From assembly GCA_030248215.1 (NCBI GenBank), contig JASANG010003619.1, forward strand, positions 1-64,000: a stretch of DNA of 64,000 nt. The letters are read 5' to 3'. The notes under the pieces are model-generated. The model saw only the letters and a program-made list of their open reading frames with translations. It ran no database searches and was not told where the DNA came from. Source of the DNA: Enoplolaimus lenunculus (lineage: Eukaryota > Nematoda > Enoplea > Enoplida > Thoracostomopsidae). Of the stretch, positions 1 through 9,894 are shown piece by piece (position 1 is the stretch's first letter; each line of letters begins with the position of its first letter). The position numbers and the translations under genes are program-made.

Positions 1-292
1 AGATTAACTAAACTAACAGGTGGGTTTACGCTTAAACTCATTGCAAATTTTATATATTTTTAGTTTAAGCTAAACTTAACAAACTCTTAAATACACGTAA
101 TTTGTGAGCTGCACTCATTACTTAAACTGAAAATAAGTTTACTTAAACTCATGTTAAACTTAAAAACATGTTAGTTTTTAAGTAAAACTTAAAATTCTAG
201 TTTTTTTAGTCCGTCCAGCCATTTAAGTTTTATTAAAACTAGTATTCAAGTTTAGTTAAGCTATAATTTAAGTTTAAGTTTTCAGAGAGCAT
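1..292 (-). repeat. Interspersed repeat R5 (cut by window start)
   Basis: This AT-rich stretch of GTTTAAGTTTAA-like words is the reverse complement of a block at about 45745-46040 and is also related to 49345-49680. The copies share the phrase AAATGGCTGGACGGACTAAC and the ending TGCTGGATTA in the longer copies. I see no coding potential. The window edge truncates it. Confidence 0.75.
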
Positions 293-296
293 ATTA

Positions 297-425
297 CTAA
301 GCCAAAGCCTAATTTAAGCCTAAGCGTAAGAACGAGCATATACCTAAGCCTGAGCCAGCCAAAAAATTAGTCCAAACCTTAAGCTTACTCTATTATACTC
401 CCACTAAAAACGTTCCGCTACTGCT
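297..425 (+). repeat. Telomere-like interspersed repeat R3
   Basis: It contains degenerate CCTAAG hexamers followed by a conserved tail (TTAAGCTTACTCTATT, then AAAAACGTTCCGC). The same arrangement occurs at 9590-9705, 21955-22070, 60568-60745 and 61432-61650, and on the other strand near 29220-29365 and 50000-50260. It is a dispersed family rather than a telomere, because unrelated sequence lies on both sides of every copy. Confidence 0.75.
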
Positions 426-569
426 GAAAGTTAAACCAGCTCACGAGCAGGAAGTCAAACTCAATTTTAGCACTAAATCTTAATGCAAATGTTTAGTTTT
501 GATCTCTGTTGTGAAGAAAGCCTTTGGGTGGTTTCTTGGGCCTGCTACAGTTATTAACAACTACAAGTG

Positions 570-1397
570 CTGTAGTGACCCGAATAAGAGGGGGGACTGA
601 TATTTATTTGACCTCTCCAGAGGGTACCCCCCTTGTTATTCGGTTACGGACTGTTATTTATTTTTAACCCACGCTCCGCCGTGTGGAAAGTTCGTGATTT
701 TGTCTTAAGCCTGTATCCTGTATCGCCTGTATAGTTCTTTTCTCGATGTATGCTTATCGCTCTGATTTAGTAAAACGCGGCCGGTAATCGTTTATTAAAC
801 CCTTGAAACACACCAATCTCAACCAGCTGAGAATCTAATAATGATTCCGGTCCTGGCTACCCATTTCCATATCCCGACCTCATTTGCATTTCGCCGACAC
901 CCAAAATCGTGTGTCCGCTATGCAAATGAGGTCCGGAGCCACACACTCGGTACACTTCCGCAACAACAACAACAATATTAGACACTCATAACACAAAACA
1001 CCATATTGGTGCTGACATAGCCTAGCTATGTCTTTAGTAGCAGATCCAGCCAACTTTGAATGCAACAATATTCAACGAGTACTACATGGCCACGCAGGGC
1101 CCAGGTAAGTTTACATTGCGGACACAGCCGCCATAACATCGATTTCACATTTCTACGCCTTGTAGCAACGCCTAGGCCTAACTTAAGTTCTAAGAGAGAC
1201 TAGGTGGAGCCAGGGACTCTCTTAGGGTGTGGTTTTGATATGGGGTTTTCTTTTTAGTTTTAGTTTTTAGTTTGAAATAGGTTTAAGTGTGGCACAGCCA
1301 CCTACACGCCGCTCTTCGTTACTGATACATATCCGGAACTGCAATTATCCGTTGAATTAAACGTTTATTTGTCTTGTGTCAATAGCTTGAGCGATAA
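570..1397 (+). mobile_element. MITE R1 copy A, left part, split by a solo LTR
   Basis: The end CTGTAGTGACCCGAATAAGA is the inverted complement of the element's other end at 8033. Other copies lie at 22388-22829, 26154-26595 and 62508-62908. This copy is interrupted twice: by a 625-bp LTR (682-1306) and by a 6.4-kb LTR-like element from 1398. It resumes at 7779 and ends at 8033. Elsewhere the flanks suggest a TA target duplication, so a Tc1/mariner-type non-autonomous element is likely. No transposase is present. Confidence 0.8.
682..1306. mobile_element. Solo LTR, 625 bp, with 5-bp target duplication
   Basis: The segment starts TGTGGAAAG and ends CACCTACA, so it has TG...CA ends with a short inverted repeat. 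It is flanked by a perfect CGCCG duplication (677-681 and 1307-1311). Other copies of the host MITE R1 have no insert at this point, so the insertion is directly visible. Internally there is a perfect octamer palindrome: ATTTGCAT near 882 and ATGCAAAT near 920, about 40 bp apart and flanked by GACCTC/GAGGTC. There is also a consensus-like splice donor CAG|GTAAGT near 1101-1108 after a short ATG frame. No internal coding region exists, so it is a solo LTR or a similar TG...CA element. Confidence 0.78.
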
Positions 1398-3244
1398 TGT
1401 TACGGGTACGATCAACGAGTATCCCTGCGGACGTATCCGAGATGATACTCTCACGGGTGTTCGTGGCCATGGATCTGCCTATTAAGCTACTTGTCCAGAG
1501 GATGATGGTCCCCCGGCGTGATATCGGGTTTTGAGAATCACAAAATTCCGATATCGCTCTACGCCTAAGCTCCTATGGAACACCTTGATATGTTGTCGAT
1601 TCGTACCAACAACAATTGAGTTTTTATCCGTGTCTGCTAATTAGGATTGCTAGTTTTATGCTATCTCTCTTGAATAAATTCCAATGTCTGGATTCAAGAG
1701 CGATCGGGTCTTCTGAGTTGAACTTTAGGGGTCGTTGTACTCTTTGTAGGATTTGGCGGGCGATCCTGCAAAATTTAGACATATGGTCATAGACCTTTTA
1801 ACGGAAAGGCGGATCGATCCTGGCCTTTAATTTTAACAAAAACAATTGCTGATTCGAACCAGCAACAATGCAATACTTTGAACCTCCTAGGATATCGCCC
1901 AAATGCCAATCCAGATACTTGATCTCGTATTTCTGAATTTTGGATTTGCCATGGCACAAGGCCAGGAGTCAAAAAGGGTTTAAATCGCTCATAGTTCATT
2001 ACTGAACGCTTTTTTGGAATTTTGGTTTATCATAAAATTATACAGTACATACGGACAACCAAATTAAGAAGAATTAAGACATCCTTATACCTTAATAAGA
2101 AAGTTGAGAAAATAGCTATCCCTTGCTGTGAGTTGTTGACTTAAGAAGCACAAGACGTGCGTCGTAAATATAGCTAGTATTAGCTTAAAATTAATTGCTA
2201 AAAAACAACAGTTTGAAATTAGAGATGATTTGACTCTCCAAAGAAAATTCATACCCATAGGTACCTGAACGTGGACTCGCCACCTTACCAGAGGGCTTTT
2301 GGGGATTTTGAAATTGTTCCACCTTTTGCAGTTTGGATTATTCTAGGGACGAGCCTGATCACATAGGATGAGGGTGTTACGCCTGGCTCTCACTCCCCGG
2401 ATGTAAACAGCCTATGCACAGTTCCCTGGGATCTCCAACATAAACTGGTCAGGCTCGGGTAATTTTCTAGGTAGATTTTGCGGGTAATTTCCTTATAGCA
2501 ATTTCTGTTTGCCAAAGGGAAGTCCAAAGGCGCCGTTTTGCTGTTGTTTTCCCTTAAGTATTTCTTGCATGGGTCTAGCGTCAGTCTACTAATACGGGCT
2601 GTGCCTTCAGAGTTTCGGTTGTCAAGTACGAGTGCAGGTATTAGTTTGAATTAGATTTCCTTAACTTTCCTGAGGCCTGGTCAGAACTCTCTCTAGTCAC
2701 AGGGAATACATGAATTTTCAAATGGCGAGGCGCTCGGCTCTTTTGTTTACTAGATCCTGGTGCTTAGCACGAGGCAGTTTTGGCCTTCCTGTCATTTCTT
2801 GACAACCAATACTCGTGTATAAGAAAGTATCTTAAGGATACCAGTAAAATTTTGATCCCTCCTATGAGCTGGTAGCATTTGTACAATGTGCCTAATTGGT
2901 AGTTTCACGACGTCCCAAAGGTTTATACCCCCTTTACGTTTTAGAATTTGCATAAGACGTCTAAATTTTATAGGTGAACCTGGTACCCACGTTATCGGCA
3001 ACGATAGGCAAACTTTGAGCCATAATTATATGGCACCCCACACCCCCTTCGTGAAACTGAGATAGCCCTAACTGGGCCCCGATTTGACATAGCCCCCCTT
3101 TTACTACGTACGTAACCCCCTGTCCCCGTCGAATAGCGCCCCGAGACTCACGTACACGCTATGTCGCCACCGCGTGTAGTGAGCTCGGTTTGCTGTCGCG
3201 GCTCGAGCACGCGACTTTGAAAACCGAAATTTTTAAAACTGATC

Positions 3245-3431
3245 TGACTGCACAGCCCGTGCAGCGAGCTTTTATACCCGTGCTCAGCCCCTACGCGATT
3301 CGCCGTTGCACTTAACCAATCAGAGCCTTAAAAACAGCAGCAAAGCAGCGACACGATTGGGTAGAAAACTCACCTTCTTTTGAGCCAATGAGGAAGCTTT
3401 GTGCACAACTTGCAAGATAGCCGCTGATTGG
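3245..3431 (-). promoter_or_regulatory. Pol II promoter inside element copy L
   Basis: On the minus strand there are four CCAAT boxes (3427-3431, 3385-3389, 3356-3360, 3316-3320), then TATAAAA (3276-3270), then an initiator TCAGATC with its A at 3245. The TATA-to-A spacing is 31 bp. The same elements with nearly the same spacing occur in the inverted copy at 15835-16023, so the arrangement has been kept while other sequence drifted. The transcript would run through about 1.85 kb of the element towards 1398. Confidence 0.65.
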
Positions 3432-4299
3432 ACGCTGGTCTTTACCGGTATTTTGCGGCACTACGCTCAAAAAAGGGGGCGCATTGATTCTGCGCGAGTT
3501 AAGCGGATGCGGGCGGGTTTAAGGGGGGCATAAAAGTTCGTAAGCACTGCTGTGGGGATGTGTGGCCCAACCCCAGATACAGATATTGTCCGTGCGGCCT
3601 TTTTGGGGTACCTTACATCCCTTTGCCGTGTATCTTATCAATGTATACTGATATAACTACCCTTACGAATATACTAAACTCGTCTTATAGTGGCGCCAAG
3701 AAAGGGGTGACAAAAGAGACTGGTAGAATCAAAAACAGCAAAAACAGGAAAATCAATAAAAAACCAGAAAACATTAAAGCATAAAATAATGGTACAGATC
3801 AGCACATTATTACAAAATGCATAATACTGTGTAAAACGGCAAGCTCCCTAGTTGTTATCTGATTTTGTTGAATGACCATCATGTAGAACTACGAAATGGA
3901 GCCAATACTCGACACCCAAATACATGAAGCTTAAGTAATAGACCCGGTACACTTATGATTCCTTAGTTGTATCTAGCATGAACTGAGTTTGGAAAGACCA
4001 GAGCAATCTCAACCAATGAGCGCTGCACTAAGAATTCCTGGTGTGCACAAGTTAGTTGTTAGGCTACTATAGCAACTGAACCAGCTTCTAAAGTGTAATA
4101 ATCTGACCTGACCGTTACTGAGGATTTTCAGGTACCGCAGAACGTAAAGCATCATCCTTCCGCCTTATTCCTGGGTAATTTCTAGAATTCTAGGGACAGA
4201 GCAAGGCCGGTATCCGTAAGCCTGACATCATACCTTAAGGGAATCCAGACTATAATACCTAAAATCCATCTAGCAATTACTCATTCATGCGGGTCACTA

Positions 4300-5110
4300 G
4301 AAAATTGGACCAGGCCATAACTCCTTAACCACCAGCTCGCGACACCAGTTTGGGGTGGTTTTCTTACTCTACTCAACGAGCTGAGTCTAACGGTACGACT
4401 TTTACACCCGTAGTGCGAAAAAGTTAAAATTGCATTTTCCGGGCCGGATCCGTAAAGTACGTACATGTATTAAGTATCGGGACTTAGTATTGGCCATAAC
4501 TTTTGAGGGATTAATTTGCGGACCGTGTTTGGGGTGGTTTTCTTGCTCAGCGCGATGCGCCAAATCGAATGGTACCCATTTTGGCCATAGGTTGTGAAAA
4601 AACGAAAATCGCGTTTTTCAGGATCCGATCCGTAAAATACTTACATGTAAAATTCCTAACACCTTGCACCCGCCGTAACTCGTTAACTATTAGTTTGCGG
4701 ACAGGGTTCGGGGTGGTTTTTTTGTCAGCTCGTCAAGCTGCGTCGAACGGTACCCATTTTAGGGTCAAACCTCAGAAAAGTGAAAATCGCATTTTTAGTG
4801 CTGGGATCCGTAAAATACTTACAAGCTCACACGCTAAAGTTCAGAGAACTTTAAAGGCTCGTAGTTTCTTAACTATTGCTTTGCGGGTGGGGTTAGGGGT
4901 AGTTTTCTTGATCAGCTCGACGAGCTGAATTGAATGAAACTACTTTCAACGCCCTATTCCGGAAAAGTCAAAATTGCGTTTTTCGGACCGGGATCCGTAA
5001 AATACTTACATATCAAATTTTTAACTTTTGAAGGCCTATAATTAATCAAAAAGAATGGGGTGGCAGGCATTTTTCTTGGTCTACTCGGTGGACTAAAGCA
5101 AGTAGTGCCC
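4300..5110. repeat. Tandem repeat of about 177 bp, five diverged units
   Basis: A block containing GGGGTGGTTTTCTT, an AGCTCG-rich palindrome and GATCCGTAAAATACTTACA recurs near 4345, 4525, 4700, 4885 and 5060. Open frames over this stretch (such as 4569-4928) come from the periodicity and not from a gene. Matching units are in the other copy of the element at about 15060-15720. Confidence 0.7.
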
Positions 5111-7020
5111 TCATGAGGGCCATAGTTCAATAAATGAAAATGACTCTGGGCTTTCAGGGTTAAAACATCCCAAAATTCGTACTCCCAAATAAGAAATAGG
5201 CCTTCACCGCGCTAGTACAAGCCAATCCTAAATCCCTGAAGTACCTAAGAACACCTACCAAACCTGAAATCACGGCCTACCATACTAGCGCATTGATTCA
5301 AAACTTCAAAAATCCTTTCGACCCCAATTCTGGTCTACCGCCATACACCGTACATTTTTCATTTACCCCATAACCCTACTAAATTAGTCCGCCCCCCTTT
5401 AGAAAACAACCAAAACCCAGCCCAACCCCCTTTTTCACTATAAACGCCCCACAAACCTATGCGCCGATCAAACAACTTGATCGGAAATTCAAAAGTTTGA
5501 ACCCCTACGGGGCTGTCGAGAATTTTTCGAGCGTATAGAATTTCGAAACCGCTCGTTATTCAAATGTACGAACGGTCCTTAACAGGGCGACACAGAAACC
5601 GGGCATTTGAATTTTCTGATAACTCGCAACGTGCAGCCAATTTGATAAGGGGGAAAACGAACTAAGCCTTTTTTTGTTGCCAATTCAGATTTCACCGGAC
5701 CCCGACCTCGAAGCCATAACTATCTGCATCCTAACCTAAGGTTAGAGGGTCTCGTTTACCGGTTCTAACGGTCATCCTCGGGCGGCTCTCCCCCATATTT
5801 AACTTAAGTGAAGTCAATTCCTCGTCACCCCTACCCCGAAATTTCCTGCATTTATTCAAGTTTACCACTTCGCATACATACGGGTTGCAGATGTTTTGAA
5901 CCTACATACAGTGTCACCCGGGCGCATATGGAGAAACCCGTCAAGGCAGCAGCAGCTTGAGACGCCTAATTGAAGGGCTGTGAGCCCCTCGGCAGAGCTA
6001 AGTGGCCAAGAGGCCCGGTGAACAATTACTTTTCAAGCTGGATGCTATCCCGAGAGCTAGGACCCCCGCTCATAACGCAGCGCCGGAAACTCAGAATTAA
6101 TACATATATATACATACTCCTTTTTGCGCGTATCTTTACAGACGGGGTTTTTAGCACCGCGCACTCAGGGGTGGATTTTTAGTCTAGATTCCATAGTAGG
6201 TACATGTCGGGTGCCGGTTCTAATTCCTGGGGGTGGCTATTCCTGCAGACATCGTCCCCTACTCAAATTGCCAAACACGTCTTACCCTTTTTGTGTCCCA
6301 CCACAGCAACTCTGCTACCTCCTTTTCTACCGCCGGCACTTGCTCTGCTCGTGATATACGGCTTTTCAATACTTCTGCAAATTTCGAGAGGTTTTCACGA
6401 TAGGTATACGATCAGAACCGTTAAGGAGTAGGAACCCGTAGGAGTGGGTCGGGTGCGGGGACAATGGAACTAGGGCACCACTCAGCCTCAAATCGGGGCC
6501 AAGGTACCGGCAGCGTTGGCTGTCCCACCAGCCAGGAAAATCCAAAAGTCCGCACCCCCGTCAATCTTGAACGCCGGTAGCCCAAAAGTTTCAGCGCGCG
6601 TGTCGTGTACGCATATGTAAACCCGTCTCTATTGTGCACTCTAGTAGATAACGCACATTATACATACGCTTGGGCAGGCGGGAGAGTAGTGGGGGGTCAA
6701 CAGGCCAGCTTGAAAATCCCCTGGTCGAATCGTCCGAGCCCTGAGCTGGAGCCCTTCTTATCTCTCAGGATAGTCGGGTGGGGTAAGCCTCCGAGGTGTG
6801 CCCCTATCTTTATCAGGGAACGTCCCTGTTCTCCTTTTTCTTTCACCTTCCTTGAATCGTTACCTCGGGTTTTGTCTTGTGTTGAAATTTTTTCTCTCTC
6901 TCTCGCTATCTAGGAGGTAAACCGTTAGACTTTACAGAAAAGATATTAATTTTCTGCACAAAAGAAATTGTAAGTGTGACTGGTACTTTTGTGCAATCTT
7001 CTAGTGGTAGTCAGATATGG

Positions 7021-7123
7021 TCTAGTCAGCGCTGGGGTGGTATATTGTCTAGTCAAAATGCAGGGTAGGTCCACTTGATGTGATCAGTAAATTTCTAGTC
7101 ATACGACCGGTAGTATCTAGTCA
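7021..7123 (+). promoter_or_regulatory. TCTAGTCA motif cluster
   Basis: The 8-mer TCTAGTCA appears at 7021-7028, 7048-7055, 7094-7101 and 7116-7123, with near matches at about 6993 and 7186. The complementary word TGACTAG is clustered in the inverted copy (about 12882, 13031, 13066, 13077, 13110). It lies in the putative U3 part upstream of the promoter. The motif resembles an AP-1-like half but the binding factor is unknown. Confidence 0.4.
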
Positions 7124-7778
7124 AAAAATATTTTTTCCAGGCTTTCCAGTTAGCAATTAATTACTTAGACTGAACTTAGTGCATTACTAGTCGAGAATGC
7201 CAATCGCAAAGATATAAATAGATGAAGGAACCAACAACACAAACTGAATTATAAAAATAATTACCACCACAAGGTTATGATGAAATTCGGCATTACACGG
7301 ACAATGGTGCAAATACACAACAATAAAAAAGCTGGCCCGATGTGAATAGCGGGTCCGAACTTATTGTTTCCGATACTACCGTGAAAATTTGCTCCAGTCA
7401 GTGCAGCGTTGCGTCCAGCCGACAAGTGAAGAATTCGCTATACCGTAAAAGTGGTCCGTCTAGTTACTGGTTTAAGAAGGGAAGGTGGATCCAAAATATG
7501 AACCAACATGTCAGTGGCATACATATATGTACACACATTACTGCAATCGGTTGAAACGAATATGGGGATTATACATCCCAAAAAGGCAAATCGTAGTGGT
7601 TTATACAACATCGAGAACAGAAATTGCAGTAGAAATCAGATTAACCTGCAACAAAAGGTGACGAGATTCAGATTTACTAAGAAAAAGTTATTGTAGATAA
7701 CACCTTCCAGGTTTCCCAATGGTTCTCAGATTCTCATGAATATGTCTGATTATTGCTTCAAAATTAGTGTCCCTGACA

Positions 7779-8033
7779 ATATTACAAGGTTATACTTAGG
7801 AACGTACTTTCAAAATTTAAGTACGCTTTAAATTATCGAACGCAAATTATTTGGTCATGGAGTCATTTATGCGCTATAATAAGTGTTAATTGACATTTAT
7901 GAACTCTAATTAGGGTTTAGGGACTCTATACGCTTCCGGACTCTTATTAGGAATACGGACTCCTATTGATTGGGACTCAAAATGGGGACTCCCTCTCTTA
8001 TTACCCCTCCCCCTCTTATTCGGGTCAATACAG
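7779..8033 (+). mobile_element. MITE R1 copy A, right part
   Basis: This resumes R1 exactly after the giant element. It follows the R1 consensus from ACAAGG through the repeated GGACTC words to the terminal inverted repeat CTCTTATTCGGGTCAATACAG, which ends at 8033. Confidence 0.8.
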
Positions 8034-9589
8034 TGGGAGTGAAGCGAGAGCTGGGTTCGTCATCCAGTCTTCGCCTATTCGTGAAGGGCTCTATATGATA
8101 CAGCTTAACTTAGAATTACTTATATCAGAAACGTTTTCATTTCAGTACCCTACTTAAGTCAGAATTCTAAACTCCAGTAAAAGTTATAAATGATGTCAAA
8201 GTTCGGGTGAACAATAGAGTTAAATAAACACTATGTATTCCACATTGAGTTATAACCTCCTTTAAACGTAAACGTCCGTTTGCAACTATACGAATTCAAA
8301 ATTTAAGTACAGAATAAAGTAAATGATAAAATTTAACAATGAAAATTATTACGGACAAAAAGACTCACTTTACGCAATTTTATTTTCGGTCTCAAGAAGA
8401 CGAGTCGACTCTGCGAATTTGCCACAAATCTTAAAAAATAAGTAAACTTTTGTCATGTAAAAACTGCTGGCGGTGGCGTAGCCAAGATTTTGTCTCGGGA
8501 GGAGATGTAACTCATGTAATATCTTCTGCGATCGAGCGCAGCGAAGAAAGACAATTTCAAACCTAGTAAACTTGCCTTTTTTCGCGTTTCTTTAGAACTT
8601 TCAGCAACGGATGTAGCCGTCCTACCGTCTAGTATATGCTTCTGCTAGAAAAATGCATTAGAAATTCAGAGAATTTGAAAACGTTAATTTTAATTTTTTT
8701 CAGCAGAATTTTTTGTCGTTATTGATGAGAACAAAATTTCGATTATTATTGAGTATACTTGAACAGAATGCGCGCTCTGAGGTGGAGATGGAAAGTTTCG
8801 CAGAAACAAGACAGCCGAGTGAACGACGTGGCTTTATCTTTTTAAGATAACAAATTATAGTTGCAAATGTATATAATATATATGTTATATATGTTATATA
8901 TATATGTTATATATATGTTATATATATATATATATGTATTGATATTGAATTCAAATTAAGTACGTATATTGGAACATACACCTTCAGAATAATACATCAG
9001 ATTTTCTTTCAAATGTGGATCGAATTGAAAGCGAGTAAAATGTAGTTTGCATGTTTAATCCAGTGCGTTAACAGAATAAAAAGCAGATCCAGAGTGATGT
9101 GCGATCGATTTGATTAGGCATATGCCAGTGGAGTTTGAAAATCCAAACAGCTTACGCAATCAATGAAAGAAATTCCTGTTATAGATGACTGAATTATTAT
9201 TAATAGTTAGGTTAAAGATATCATTGTCTTTTGAGCAAATGTGCAATTTTCGGCATTCCTTTTATTTTTTAATTTTTCTGAAAGCTATTGTTACTTTGCG
9301 TTGTTACGTTTAACGAAGAATGATTTGAAATATTCAACAGTATTTATTCACAGTTATTCCAATTTTTAGACGATAAGGATTTGAGAGACAAAATCCTGAT
9401 ATCATCATACGCCTAAAGCTCGCATAAGCTCTCGCGAACACACGTATGCGTGCATATGAGTCGCACCTGTAGTATGGTGTAAGTATCTGTGCCCGTCTAT
9501 TTGAATCGCTGCATTGTACAAAGTTCAAGCAATTTGTGATAAGGTGCATTTATTAGCCAATGTATAGAACAGGACCGTGAGCATGAGAT
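8034..9589. other. Anonymous AT-rich DNA with a TATATG microsatellite
   Basis: No gene is supported here. About 8866-8938 is a (TATATG)n/(TA)n simple repeat. A fragment near 8466-8515 (GGCGTAGCCAAGATTTTGTC) resembles the end of repeat R4. The rest shows no splice-framed coding sequence that I can defend. Confidence 0.6.
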
Positions 9590-9705
9590 TGCACCTAAGC
9601 CTAAGCCAAGCCTTAAGCCTAAGCAAAAATAGTCTAAATCTTAAGCTTACTCTATTACAGTCCCACAGAAAAACGTTCCGCTCTTTGTGTTTACATGGGC
9701 CCAAC
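9590..9705 (+). repeat. Telomere-like repeat R3 copy
   Basis: CCTAAG-like hexamers are followed by TTAAGCTTACTCTATTAC and AAAAACGTTCCGC, the R3 tail. It sits just past the poly(A) signal of the receptor-like gene. Confidence 0.7.
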
Positions 9706-9813
9706 AAGGTCAACAATGAGCACAACCAAAAACTACGGCCCGAAACCAAAAGCCAATACGTTCCTTAGAAATACAAGTTTTTCGATAACCTTCACCAAAT
9801 TCATTGTAGAAAA

Positions 9814-9819
9814 TTTATT
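9814..9819 (-). terminator. Poly(A) signal AATAAA of the receptor-like gene
   Basis: TTTATT on the plus strand reads AATAAA on the minus strand, 76 nt past the stop codon at 9895-9897. Confidence 0.5.
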
Positions 9820-9894
9820 GTTTTAAAGCGTATCTTATGTAAATATACTTCTCTGTAAAATTTCTTCAGTTGTGCAGTCGAGTTTGAAGTGCAG

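Larger units (their letters stand above)
1398..7778 (-). mobile_element. Giant LTR-like element, copy L (6.4 kb)
   Basis: Read on the minus strand it begins TGTCAGGGACACTAATTTT and ends CGTACCCGTAACA. It is inserted in MITE R1, whose sequence stops at ATAA (1394-1397) and resumes with ATAT (779-782 of the 7-kb block), which fits a 4-bp target duplication with one change. A second copy in opposite orientation lies at 12481-17791. Alignable blocks run through the whole length with roughly a fifth or more of bases changed (estimated by eye). It has a promoter (3245-3431), about five 177-bp tandem units (4300-5110) and a TCTAGTCA array (7021-7123). I find no gag, pol or integrase reading frame. 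A solo LTR of unusual length is the best fit, but another non-autonomous element with TG...CA ends is possible. Confidence 0.65.

Noticed and set aside
4569-4928. 119-codon frame with internal repetition
   Set aside because: It follows the 177-bp tandem repeat and has counterparts on the opposite strand in the other copy.
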